64,000 nucleotides of DNA from Saccharopolyspora ipomoeae (GTDB taxonomy: Bacteria; Actinomycetota; Actinomycetes; Mycobacteriales; Pseudonocardiaceae). Under the pieces are notes generated by a model. It did not search any database, was not told the origin of the DNA, and worked only from the letters and a program-made list of their open reading frames with translations. The position numbers were made by a program, and so were the translations under genes. Shown piece by piece: positions 18,398 through 27,314 of the stretch. Location: assembly GCF_029952525.1 (NCBI RefSeq), contig NZ_JASAOF010000003.1, positions 124,001 through 188,000 on the forward strand, in the 5' to 3' direction. The first letter of the stretch is position 1, and the number at the start of each line of letters is the position of its first letter.

Positions 18398-18472
18398 GCT
18401 GGTTCCCTTCGTTGGAGCCGACCTGCCGCGCGGTGCGCGGGCCGCGCAGCGGGTTGCGGACGCACTACCTGA

Positions 18473-18664
18473 TCAACCCGCCAGCAGGGCGACGACCGGG
18501 GCGAGCAGCTGCGTCGGCAGCTGCACGGTCGGGGTGAGCACGGCACCGAGGTCGACCCCGGGCAGGACCCAGATCGCTTCGGCCTGGGCGACCCCGCCGG
18601 TGAGCAGGGCGGCGCTCACGGCCAGGGCCACCGCGGTGGCGGCGCGGCGGACGGATGCGGACAT
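18473..18664 (-). CDS. Tiny secreted protein, unknown
   Basis: 63 residues. Signal peptide MSASVRRAATAVALAVSAAL, likely cut after AQA near residue 28. The mature about 35 residues are hydrophobic (VLPGVDLGAVLTPTVQLP, then LLAPVVALLAG). Upstream GAAGGAGGAACG gives a good ribosome site. Similar in build to the neighbour at 18116 (signal peptide, Leu/Pro-rich end), so the two may be a duplicated pair. Function unknown. Confidence 0.6.
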   Translation of the reverse strand: MSASVRRAATAVALAVSAALLTGGVAQAEAIWVLPGVDLGAVLTPTVQLPTQLLAPVVALLAG

Positions 18665-18716
18665 GTTCGTTCCTCCTTCTTCCTCACCACCGGCCGCGAC
18701 CGCAGCCGGTGGACGA

Positions 18717-19955
18717 TCAGCAGACGGCGTCCGACGGCTTGGGATTGCCGAGTCCGAACAGCGGTCGCAGCGCGACGCCGGCGTAGGTGCCGACGATGGC
18801 CATCACGCCCCACAGCCAGCCGTGCAGGCTGAACGAGGCGACCCCGGAGAAGTAGGCGCCGATGTTGCAGCCACCGGCGAACCGCGCGCCGATGCCCATC
18901 AGGATTCCGCCGAGGACGGCGCCGACGGCCATCTTCCAGGGGATCTTGCGGTGCAGGGTGAACGCACCGGCGAGCGCGGCGGCGACGAGGGCGCCGACCA
19001 TGATTCCGAAGTCCATCACCGAGATCCGGTCGGTGAGCACCGACGAGGCGAGCTTCGCGGCGTTCTCCGGGTTCTGCCAGAACGGGGCGCCGGAGATGTC
19101 GACGCCGACCCAGCCGAGGATCTTCGCGCCCCACAGGCCGAACGCGGAGGTGATGCCCCAGGTGCCGCCGGAGACGAACAGCGTCGCGGCGTTGAGCGCG
19201 GCCAGCAGGACGGCGCCGACCCACAGCGGCCACGAGCCGCGCAGCGCGCGCAGGATGCCCTTGGCGACCGGCGGCTGGTCGATCGGCGGGGGCGTGCGGC
19301 GTCGCTCGACCAGCAGCGAGATCCCGACGACGGCGCCGATGATGAGCAGCGTGAACAGCACGCCGCCCGCGTAGCCGAGCGGGGTGTCGGCGAGCGAGAC
19401 CGTCGGGCCGATGTTCTGCACGGTCTTGATGAACGGCGAGATGAACGCGGTGAACACCGAGCCGACGATGAAACCGCCGAGGGTGAACAGGATCGCGGTC
19501 TGCCCGCTGCCGACGGCGAACAGCGTGCCGGAGGCGCAGGAGCCGCCGACCTGCATGCCGACGCCGAACAGGAACGCGCCGAAGACGACGCCGAGCCCGG
19601 CGGGTTGGAGCTGCGCTTCGGGTGTGCCGGACAGCGAGAAGCCGCTGCCGAGGATGCCCGCGAACAGCACGGCGGCGACGCCGAGCATCAGCATGTGGGC
19701 GCGGATCGCCCGGCCCTGCCCGACGGTGATCAGCTGCCGCCAGGCGGAGGTGAAGCCGAAGCGGGAGTGGAACAGCACCAGGCCGAGCCCGAGGCTGATG
19801 AGGTAGACCACCAGCATCTTCCAGCCGGCCGCGTTGACCACGGCCAGGCCGAGCACGACGGCGACGGCGATGCCGATCGCGACGACTCCGCGTTGCGCGG
19901 GCGGCGCGGTGCGCACCGGTGGCGGTGCCGGTCTTTCAACGTCCACAACAGACAT
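18717..19955 (-). CDS. YeeE/YedE family sulfur-compound transporter
   Basis: A 412-residue polytopic protein with about ten to eleven membrane segments, built as two related halves as in the thiosulfate transporter YeeE. The family's reactive Cys motifs are present: GGSCASGTLFAVGSGQ with Cys140 and FAGGCNIGAYFSG with Cys363. In YeeE such Cys residues pass thiosulfate through the pore. No TusA (SirA-like) gene is adjacent. TAGGAG lies ahead of the ATG at 19955; the longer in-frame sequence upstream is antisense-like read-through. The start is 11 bases after the stop of the polytopic gene at 19967, so they form an operon with it and probably the SBP56-like gene. Confidence 0.85.
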   Translation of the reverse strand: MSVVDVERPAPPPVRTAPPAQRGVVAIGIAVAVVLGLAVVNAAGWKMLVVYLISLGLGLVLFHSRFGFTSAWRQLITVGQGRAIRAHMLMLGVAAVLFAGILGSGFSLSGTPEAQLQPAGLGVVFGAFLFGVGMQVGGSCASGTLFAVGSGQTAILFTLGGFIVGSVFTAFISPFIKTVQNIGPTVSLADTPLGYAGGVLFTLLIIGAVVGISLLVERRRTPPPIDQPPVAKGILRALRGSWPLWVGAVLLAALNAATLFVSGGTWGITSAFGLWGAKILGWVGVDISGAPFWQNPENAAKLASSVLTDRISVMDFGIMVGALVAAALAGAFTLHRKIPWKMAVGAVLGGILMGIGARFAGGCNIGAYFSGVASFSLHGWLWGVMAIVGTYAGVALRPLFGLGNPKPSDAVC

Positions 19956-19966
19956 GTGCTGCTCTC

Positions 19967-21598
19967 CTACTTCTCCGTGAGCGGGCTCGACACGGCCACG
20001 ATGGTCCCCTGCGGGATCCACTGGCCGCTGTTGCCGCCGTGCTGGTGTCCGCCCATCTGCATGACGTCGACCTGGGCGGACGCGTAGATGGTGACCTCTC
20101 CGCTGAGGTTCTCCCCTAGGACCCTCGCCCACTCCCGGTATCCGGACAGCGACGGCGGGTCGCCGAAGGCGCTGGACTGGGTCATGCCGTAGGTGAGGGC
20201 GTTGCGGTCGCGCGGGTCGAAGCGCAGCGGCACGGCCACACCGGGGGCCGAGGTGACCACCGGACCGTGCAACAGCCAGGGCGCGACGTGAATTCCGTAC
20301 ACGAACCACGCCCGTTCCAGATTCTGGGACGCCTGCGCCCAGCCGGAGACCTGCAGCAACGCGCCCTCCGAGCTGCCGCTCAGCGGTACTCCGCGGCGCG
20401 CGGCCTCGGCGCGCACGACCTCGACGGCGGCCTTGCTGCGGGGCGTGTCGTCGCCGTCGACGGCGAGCGAGGGCACCTTCATGTCGGCGAGGAAGGCCAC
20501 GTTCTTGCGCAGCGCGTCGGCGTCCTCGGGCAGCAGCGCGGTGTCGGGGCAGGTCACCGGCGCGGGCGCGCCCGCGGCGACGGTTCCCAGCGCGGCGCTG
20601 GCGCATTCGGGTTCGGCGGTGCCGGGGACCTCGGGCAGGTCGCCGGTGTCGACGTCGACGCTGCCGGTCTCCTCGCCGCGCTGGATCACCAGGTCGCTGC
20701 GGCCGGGCGGCAGGTCGACCACGGCCCAGGTGCCGCTGGCGCCGGGCTTGGGTACCGCGCGGGAGATCGTGCCGCCGTGCTCGATGGTGATGCCCTGCCC
20801 CGCGCTCTCCGGGAAGTGCACCAGGTTGCGCCCTACGCGGTTCGGGCTGACCAGCACCGGGGTTCCGGCGGCCTGGTCGAGCCGGGCGACGCCGGGAACG
20901 GGCAGGTCCTGCGGCAGCGGCAGGCCGGGCAGGGTGGCCCAGGCCAGCACGACGGCGAGGACGCCGACGGCGCCGAAGCGGTAGGTGCGGCCGTCGTCGC
21001 GGATGACGAGCGTCACGGCGAGCACCGCGATCGCGCCGATCAGCAGCACCAGGACGGCGATGCCGTGGCCGGTGCTGAGCAGTCGGCGGTCGAGCAGGCC
21101 GGACAGCACCAGCTGCCCGATCCCGACGCCGAGGAGGGCGATCGCGGCGGTCAGCGCTATGGGCCGGGGGCGCAGTCCGCCGTCGGGGTTCCAGCTCTTG
21201 GCCAGGGCCAGGCCGAACCAGACGACGGCGACCGCGACGACGACCGTGTCGAGGAGGAAGGGGAGCGAGGTGTGGCCGAGGGCGGCCTCGGCGATGAGCA
21301 GCAGCGCCAGCCCGAATCCGAGGAAGGCGGCGGGTCCGCGCCAGCGCAGCGCGAGCGGCACCGCGATGGCGAGCGCGACGTGCGCGACCGCGAAGCCGGT
21401 GTTGATGTCCAGCACGACGGCCGACACCGCGGCCAGCGCGGCGGTGACGCCGCCGCAGGCCCAGGCGAGCAGCGGTCGCATCGCGGCGCCCGCGCGCAGC
21501 AGGCCGATGCCGGCGACGAGCGCCGTGCCGGTCAGCAGCAGGACGCGCAGCACCAGCGCCAGGTAGTCCACACTGGACACTCCGGTGTGGGTGTGCAT
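19967..21598 (-). CDS. Polytopic membrane protein with extracytoplasmic domain and Met/His tail
   Basis: 543 residues. Eight membrane segments in the first about 240 residues (CopD-like topology), then an outer domain of about 290 residues. The outer domain starts with a beta-sandwich-looking part (TPVLVSPNRVGRNLVHFP), has one Cys pair, and ends with a region carrying VDVMQMGGHQHGG, a possible copper-binding Met/His cluster. The N-terminus is also His-bearing (MHTHTG). I recall similar proteins annotated as DUF6239, but this is unverified. The ATG at 21598 follows GGAAG. Between the SBP56-like and YeeE genes on one strand; metal handling for the propeller enzyme is a guess from context. Confidence 0.6.
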   Translation of the reverse strand: MHTHTGVSSVDYLALVLRVLLLTGTALVAGIGLLRAGAAMRPLLAWACGGVTAALAAVSAVVLDINTGFAVAHVALAIAVPLALRWRGPAAFLGFGLALLLIAEAALGHTSLPFLLDTVVVAVAVVWFGLALAKSWNPDGGLRPRPIALTAAIALLGVGIGQLVLSGLLDRRLLSTGHGIAVLVLLIGAIAVLAVTLVIRDDGRTYRFGAVGVLAVVLAWATLPGLPLPQDLPVPGVARLDQAAGTPVLVSPNRVGRNLVHFPESAGQGITIEHGGTISRAVPKPGASGTWAVVDLPPGRSDLVIQRGEETGSVDVDTGDLPEVPGTAEPECASAALGTVAAGAPAPVTCPDTALLPEDADALRKNVAFLADMKVPSLAVDGDDTPRSKAAVEVVRAEAARRGVPLSGSSEGALLQVSGWAQASQNLERAWFVYGIHVAPWLLHGPVVTSAPGVAVPLRFDPRDRNALTYGMTQSSAFGDPPSLSGYREWARVLGENLSGEVTIYASAQVDVMQMGGHQHGGNSGQWIPQGTIVAVSSPLTEK

Positions 21599-21634
21599 GT
21601 CTTCCACGCTCGCTCTCGGTCGGGGGGCAGGGGT

Positions 21635-21663
21635 GGGTGGCCGCCGCAGGACGGCGGCCACCC
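21635..21663 (-). terminator. Intra-operon hairpin after the SBP56-like gene
   Basis: Perfect 12-bp arms (GGGTGGCCGCCG and complement) with a five-base loop, 47 bases below the SBP56-like stop. It may end part of the transcripts and so lower expression of the two membrane protein genes relative to the secreted enzyme. Confidence 0.6.
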
Positions 21664-21710
21664 GGTTCGCCACTGCGTCCAGGAATCCGGTGACGGCTCT
21701 TGAGAACCGG

Positions 21711-23531
21711 TTACTTCAGGTCGTTCTCGGCCACCACGAACAGCTGCGAGTGCGGTTTGGCGTTGCCGAACTCCCCGTGCGGCCAGGACCGCCGGTTGAA
21801 GTTGACGCCGACCTCGCCGGTCACCTCGTCGCGGAAGGTGTCGTCGACCTGGACCTTCCCGTCCGGCCCGAGGGTGACCATGTTGACCTTGTGGTCACCG
21901 TCGTTGCCGGTGCGCGCGACGAAGTAGTTCGACACCGCGAGCCGGCCCGGGACCTGGGTCTCGGCGTACTTGCCGTCCGGGCCCAGCTTGAAGTTGTCGT
22001 AGGCGCCCCAGTGCGGGCCACCGGTGGCCTTGCCGGGGTTGATCGGAGTCGTGCCCGCCACCGTCGGGCAGTCGGCCTCGGCGCCGCCCTTCTGGGATTC
22101 CTCGATGGTGTCGATGTTGCACTGGTAATCGGTGCCGGAGTTCACCAGCTTCTGGATGTCCAGCGTGTACACACCACCCGTGGTGCCCGGGTCGTCCTTG
22201 CCGAACGTGCCAGGCGCGCGCCCCTGGATCGCCCGGTACAGGAACCGGTCGTCCGGGCTGGTCTGCAGCCAGCCGCCGTTGGAGCTGCCACCGTTGGCGT
22301 CGTTGGCCGGGTCGAACCGCACCGCGGCGGCACCGTCGTCGAAGACCTGGCGCCAGTGCGGTTCCGGCGCGGTGATGTCCGGCGTGTAGAACACCGCACC
22401 GCCCTGCATGGTCTGGGCGAAGGCGCCCTTGTGACCGGGCAGGTTGGTCACCGTGGTCTCCATCGCGGCACGACTCTCGTTGTGCAGCGGGTCCTTCGGG
22501 TTCGCGCGCGGACCGTCGGGCAGGTAGGAGACCGCCTTGAGCTTCGGGTGGTTGCGGTCGGAGATGTCCCAGGTCCGCACCGTCGGCCGCCGCAGGTACG
22601 GCGACGGGGTCTTGACCGGGTCCAGGATGATGTTGCGCGGCTCGGCGTAGTCCGAGGTCACGAGGGTGTTGAGATCCTCGCGGGCCTGGACGCCGTGCGG
22701 GTTGGCGCAGGTCGGCGTGCCGATCCGCGGCAGGTTGTCGCACAGCTTCGCGTTGTCCCCGCCCGGCGTGGCCGCCGGGGATTCCGAGAGCACCTTGCCG
22801 TTCGGGTCGAACCGCACGACCTCACCGGGGCTTCCGGCGAAACCGTTGCCCAGGTGCGTCGATCCGTCGGAGTACCGGTACGGGCCGGGGACGACCGGGC
22901 CGCCCATGTAGGTGCCGTAGGCGGTGCCGTCCTTGAGCGTCCAGTAGGCGTCGGGGACGGAACCACCGGGCGTCTGGGTGGGCAGGCTGACGCCCTTGAG
23001 CTTGACGTTCGGCAGCGCCGAGACATCGAACGCGTAGGTGGCGCCGAGGAACAGCGCACCGGCGTAGATGGTGTCGCCCTTGTGCCACACGTACTGCATG
23101 TGGTGCGGCTCGTTCTCCACCAGCGGGCCGACCGTGATCGTGTTGACCACCTGCCCGTAGCCGGGCGAGCCCTTGGTCGCGTCGATGACGGCCAGGAAGT
23201 CCGGCCCCGGCAGGGCGTTGGCGACCTTGCCGGTGCCGCCCTTGAGCGAGCCGGGAAGGTTGCGGACGTCGGAAACCGCGGTGTCCGCGATGTTCTCGTC
23301 ACCCGCCCAGACGACCAGCCACTCCTTCGGCTTGCCGTCCGATGTGGACTTCTCGAGCGCGCTCTTCACGACGTGGTTGGTGACGGTGTAGTCCTTGCCG
23401 TCGGCGCCCTTGACCGACTGCGTGGACACGTCGACGTCGGCGTGGGCGTCCGGCACCGGCAGCGTGATCGCGCTGACGGCCAAGGCTACGGCGGCCAGCC
23501 CGATGGGCAGCCGTCTCAGACTCTTCTTCAT
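21711..23531 (-). CDS. Secreted SBP56/methanethiol oxidase-like beta-propeller
   Basis: A 606-residue exported protein (signal peptide MKKSLRRLPIG plus hydrophobic core, cut after AHA near 31). It lines up by eye with the selenium-binding protein 56 family: DFLAVIDATKGSPGYGQVV with ENEPHHMQYVW corresponds to the LATVDVDPKSP and DELHHSGW region of human SELENBP1, TSDYAEPRNI to ISTEWAAPNV, SPDDRFLY to LSLDDRFLY and GGPHWGAYDNFKLGPDGK to GGPQMIQLSLDGK. Bacterial family members oxidise methanethiol to formaldehyde, H2S and H2O2 and need copper. The Cys pair following HH in the animal protein is not kept (Tyr-Val here); four other Cys lie in the mature chain. It heads a leftward group with a Met/His-tailed membrane protein and a sulfur transporter. 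Confidence 0.7.
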   Translation of the reverse strand: MKKSLRRLPIGLAAVALAVSAITLPVPDAHADVDVSTQSVKGADGKDYTVTNHVVKSALEKSTSDGKPKEWLVVWAGDENIADTAVSDVRNLPGSLKGGTGKVANALPGPDFLAVIDATKGSPGYGQVVNTITVGPLVENEPHHMQYVWHKGDTIYAGALFLGATYAFDVSALPNVKLKGVSLPTQTPGGSVPDAYWTLKDGTAYGTYMGGPVVPGPYRYSDGSTHLGNGFAGSPGEVVRFDPNGKVLSESPAATPGGDNAKLCDNLPRIGTPTCANPHGVQAREDLNTLVTSDYAEPRNIILDPVKTPSPYLRRPTVRTWDISDRNHPKLKAVSYLPDGPRANPKDPLHNESRAAMETTVTNLPGHKGAFAQTMQGGAVFYTPDITAPEPHWRQVFDDGAAAVRFDPANDANGGSSNGGWLQTSPDDRFLYRAIQGRAPGTFGKDDPGTTGGVYTLDIQKLVNSGTDYQCNIDTIEESQKGGAEADCPTVAGTTPINPGKATGGPHWGAYDNFKLGPDGKYAETQVPGRLAVSNYFVARTGNDGDHKVNMVTLGPDGKVQVDDTFRDEVTGEVGVNFNRRSWPHGEFGNAKPHSQLFVVAENDLK

Positions 23532-23892
23532 GTGTACTCCGGATTTTCGTGGAGAATTCCGAAATCGGGCACGGCGAATCGAGCTCGCCCGGAATTGCGC
23601 GAGTTTCCGGGCGAGCTTCGTCGTGAACTACTCGGAGGGAGAGAACGCCGTGCAGCGGCGGGAGAAAGAGGTCCTTATGCGTGACAGAGCGCGCTGGCCT
23701 GCTGTCGGAGATCGACGTGCAGGCGAGTCACCAGAGAGGCGAACCTGGACATGGCAGAAATGATCGGGAACTTCCCGAGACGTGTCAACGTTCAACCACG
23801 TTGTGGGAAACCATCCCACGAGCATTCTGAGAATCCCCTGGTAAGGAAGATCAGTAGACCGAACGGCGGTATGCGCCGAATCCGGTCCGGAC
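23532..23892. other. 361-bp gap, promoter of the SBP56-like group
   Basis: No supported gene. It lies upstream of the SBP56-like start and downstream of the TetR stop. A small stem GTGGGAAACCATCCCAC (23802-23818 region) could end the TetR transcript. The left part, with several A/T-rich stretches (GGAGAATTCCGAAATC), should hold the leftward promoter. The rest shows no repeat or RNA. Confidence 0.35.
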
Positions 23893-24465
23893 TTACTCTT
23901 TCCGGTTCTCCACCGCCGTGGCCGCGCGGATGAGCGTTCCCGCGGCGCCCTCGATCCGCTCCTCGTCCCCGGTCACGATGCGGTCCTGGCACAGGCCGCG
24001 CAGACCCGAGATGAGCAGGCTCGCGCGAGAACGCGCCTCGGCCTCACCGAATCCGAGCTCTCGGAAGACGGGCACGAGCGGCTCCACCATCGCGGTGACC
24101 GCGTTGGCGGCGAGCGCGGCGTAGCGCTCCGGCTGCGTGGGGGCCAGGCTCAGCACCTGGAACAGGATCCGGATCGGGCGCTGCTGGCGACCTCGGGTGA
24201 TGGCCTCCCACAGCTGCCACGCCGCCCGCTCCAGCTCGTCGGTGTCACCGACGTCGCGGAACAGGTCCGCGATGTCCGGGCGGCTGGCGGCGATCGCCTC
24301 GGCGATGAGCGCGTCGCGGCTGCCGAAGTAGTACAGCAGCATCCGCTTGCTGGTCCCCAGCTTCTCGGCCGTGGGCGCCAGCGACAGATCGGCGATGCCG
24401 TGCTCGGCAAGGTGGTCGACAACCCTGCGCAGCAGGTCAGCGCGCTTGTCGCCTCGTGAGCTCAC
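23893..24465 (-). CDS. TetR family transcriptional regulator
   Basis: A 190-residue repressor. The N-terminal helix-turn-helix is LLRRVVDHLAEHGIADLSLAPTAEKLGTSKRMLLYYFGSRDAL in family terms (quoted in parts: LAPTAEKLG, SKRMLLYYFGS); the C-terminal ligand and dimer domain follows. The GTG at 24465 (VSSRGDK) was chosen; the frame continues upstream through the operators and would be read as nonsense. It is divergent from a FAD monooxygenase gene and two copies of a perfect 14-bp palindrome lie between the starts, so it most likely represses itself and the monooxygenase until the enzyme's substrate binds. Confidence 0.88.
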   Translation of the reverse strand: MSSRGDKRADLLRRVVDHLAEHGIADLSLAPTAEKLGTSKRMLLYYFGSRDALIAEAIAASRPDIADLFRDVGDTDELERAAWQLWEAITRGRQQRPIRILFQVLSLAPTQPERYAALAANAVTAMVEPLVPVFRELGFGEAEARSRASLLISGLRGLCQDRIVTGDEERIEGAAGTLIRAATAVENRKE

Positions 24466-24474
24466 CTCTTGACC

Positions 24475-24488
24475 GTACCGATCGGTAC
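24475..24488. promoter_or_regulatory. TetR operator 1
   Basis: Perfect palindrome GTACCGATCGGTAC ten bases before the TetR start codon, in the shared gap with the monooxygenase. Identical to operator 2, including flanks CC and AAC. Confidence 0.8.
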
Positions 24489-24507
24489 AACTAGCGTGCA
24501 ACTCGCC

Positions 24508-24521
24508 GTACCGATCGGTAC
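24508..24521. promoter_or_regulatory. TetR operator 2
   Basis: Second exact copy of GTACCGATCGGTAC, 33 bp centre to centre from operator 1 and 23 bp before the monooxygenase ATG. The 33-bp distance is close to three helical turns, so two dimers would sit on the same face. Confidence 0.8.
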
Positions 24522-24544
24522 AACGACGACCGCAGGGGGCGCGC

Positions 24545-25726
24545 ATGACGACGAGGACACCATCGGTGGCGATCATCGGAGCCGGGATCGGCGGGCTCAC
24601 GCTCGCGATCGCACTGCGACGGCGGGGAATTCGCGCCGCGGTCTACGAGCGGGCCGACGAGCTGCGGGAAGTCGGCGCCGCGGTCGCGCTGTCGGCCAAC
24701 GGCACCCGCGTGCTGCACGCCCTCGGACTCCGCGCACCCCTGGACGCCGCGAGCGCGGTGCCCACCGAGCTGATCTACCGGCACTGGCGCGAGGGCGGTC
24801 GCGTCGCCTCGTTCACGGCTGGCGAGGCGTACGCGGAGCGGTTCGGATCGCCCTACTGCGGCGTGCACCGGGCCGACCTGCAGGCCGTGCTGGCCGAGGC
24901 CTGCGGGCCGCAAGACCTCCACCTCGATCACCGGCTGGTGGGCATCTCGACCGAGAACCGGGGCCACGAGCTGGAATTCGCCAACGGCGTCGTCGCGCAC
25001 GCCGATCTCGTCGTCGGGGCCGACGGCGTGCACTCCACCACCCGCCGGTGGGTCGCCGACGCCGAACCCGCCGCGTACTCCGGCACCAGCGGTTTTCGCG
25101 GGCTCATCCACCGCGAGGAGATGCCCTCCCTGCCCGATCCCGACGCCATCCAGTTCTGGATGGGGCCGGGCGCGCACGTGCTGCACTACCCGATCGGCGA
25201 CGGCTCGTTCGTCAACTTCCTCGCCGTGGTGGACGATCCGGCCACCTGGCCGGGTTCCAGCTGGGTCGCCGACGTCTCACCGGACCTGCTCCGCGAACCC
25301 TTCACCGGATGGCACCCGGGCGTGCGCGAGATGATCGAGGCGACGAGCCTGCACAAGCGCTGGGCCCTGTTCGGGCAGAGCCCGCTGCGCCGCTGGCACC
25401 GGGACGGGATCGTGCTGCTCGGCGACGCCGCGCACGCGATGCTGCCGCACCACGGCCAGGGCGCGAACCAGTCCATCGAGGACGCGGCCACCCTCGCCTC
25501 GCTGCTGCACCGCTTCGCGCCGGAGCAGGCGCTCCCCCGCTACGAACGGCTGCGCCGCGCCCGAACCCGCGCGGTCCAGCGCAGTTCGTGGGTGGCCTCA
25601 GCCCTGCTGCACCTGCCCGACGGACCCGAGGCCGACGAACGCGACCGGCGGCTGGCCGCGATCCCGGACACCCTCCAGTGGATCCACGAGCACGACGCCG
25701 AAGCCGCGGCGAACGCCTGCGGCTAG
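24545..25726 (+). CDS. FAD-dependent aromatic monooxygenase (salicylate/3-hydroxybenzoate hydroxylase type)
   Basis: A 393-residue group A flavoprotein hydroxylase that would hydroxylate an aromatic ring with NAD(P)H and O2. Seen: dinucleotide motif GAGIGG at 12-17, the DG block VVGADGVHS in the middle and the second FAD block LLGDAAHAMLPHHGQGANQS near residue 290. The ATG at 24545 follows AGGGGG. Divergent from its likely TetR repressor. No ring-cleavage gene lies next to it, so the substrate cannot be named; it might serve detoxification or a tailoring step. Confidence 0.85.
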   Translation: MTTRTPSVAIIGAGIGGLTLAIALRRRGIRAAVYERADELREVGAAVALSANGTRVLHALGLRAPLDAASAVPTELIYRHWREGGRVASFTAGEAYAERFGSPYCGVHRADLQAVLAEACGPQDLHLDHRLVGISTENRGHELEFANGVVAHADLVVGADGVHSTTRRWVADAEPAAYSGTSGFRGLIHREEMPSLPDPDAIQFWMGPGAHVLHYPIGDGSFVNFLAVVDDPATWPGSSWVADVSPDLLREPFTGWHPGVREMIEATSLHKRWALFGQSPLRRWHRDGIVLLGDAAHAMLPHHGQGANQSIEDAATLASLLHRFAPEQALPRYERLRRARTRAVQRSSWVASALLHLPDGPEADERDRRLAAIPDTLQWIHEHDAEAAANACG

Positions 25727-25877
25727 GGGCTGTTCAGATGCGGCGGAGCCGCACCACCCGAGCAACCTGCACCGCCGCGGGTTCTGAGCGCTTTCGCGAG
25801 CACGCCGGGACGCCGCGTCGCGCATCAAGAGCGGCGCACGGAGACCGCGGAAGCGCTCGGTTTCGCCACCCGCAGAA
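25727..25877 (+). repeat. Dispersed structured element, copy B
   Basis: Fills the convergent gap after the monooxygenase gene. Small hairpin TGCGGC-gga-GCCGCA at about 25739-25753, then the block GCACCGCCGCGGGTTC shared with all copies, then a 13-bp stem from GAGCGCTTTCGCG (25787) and CGCGGAAGCGCTC (about 25846) with one U-G pair. Stem sequence differs from copies C and D but stays paired. Shortest copy; its left edge starts GGGGCTGTTC. Confidence 0.75.
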
Positions 25878-25892
25878 GGACCACAAGGGTCC

Positions 25893-26354
25893 TCAGCGGT
25901 CGTCGCGTTCGAGCTCGATGGCCTTGCGCATCGCGCGGCGGCCGCGGTTGCGGTCGCCCGCCAGGTCGTAGGCCTGGGCGAGGGCGAACCAGCGGCGCCA
26001 GTCCTGCGGCGAGGACTCCAGCTCGGTCTGCTTGGCGTCGAACCACGCGTCGGCCGCGTCCCGCTCGACCCGGCCCGACGGGCGGCGCGGCAGGTGCGAG
26101 ACGTCGGGCAGCGCGCCCTCGTCGTCGAGCCTGCGGGCCAGCCGCTCGGTGGACGCGCCGAAGCGCAGCTGGTCGGCGACCAGCACCGCGCCCAGCACCG
26201 GGAACACCAGGATCGCCAGGCCCAGCGCGATGAAGACCGGCTCGCCGCTGCTGATCATCGTGATCGCGCGGCCGCCCATCAGCACCAGGTAGACCAGCAG
26301 CACGAGCGCGACCACGAACGCGGCGGTGCGCGCGGTCAGCAGCGGCTTGGCCAC
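25893..26354 (-). CDS. Conserved membrane protein with TPR-like tail
   Basis: A 153-residue protein. Two membrane segments (about 8-26 and 40-62) are followed by a basic and acidic soluble part; its last about 45 residues (DWRRWFALAQAYDLAGDRNRGRRAMRKAIELE) look like one TPR. It starts one base after the dapB stop, so it is cotranscribed with dapB, an arrangement common in actinomycetes. Function unknown. Confidence 0.72.
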   Translation of the reverse strand: MAKPLLTARTAAFVVALVLLVYLVLMGGRAITMISSGEPVFIALGLAILVFPVLGAVLVADQLRFGASTERLARRLDDEGALPDVSHLPRRPSGRVERDAADAWFDAKQTELESSPQDWRRWFALAQAYDLAGDRNRGRRAMRKAIELERDDR

Positions 26355-26355
26355 C

Positions 26356-27306
<951 letters not shown>

Positions 27307-27314
27307 CTGGTGAG

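Noticed and set aside
20267..21703. 478-codon rightward open frame
   Set aside because: Antisense to the polytopic membrane protein gene; composition (Gln/Gly/Asp/Arg) is that of a shadow.
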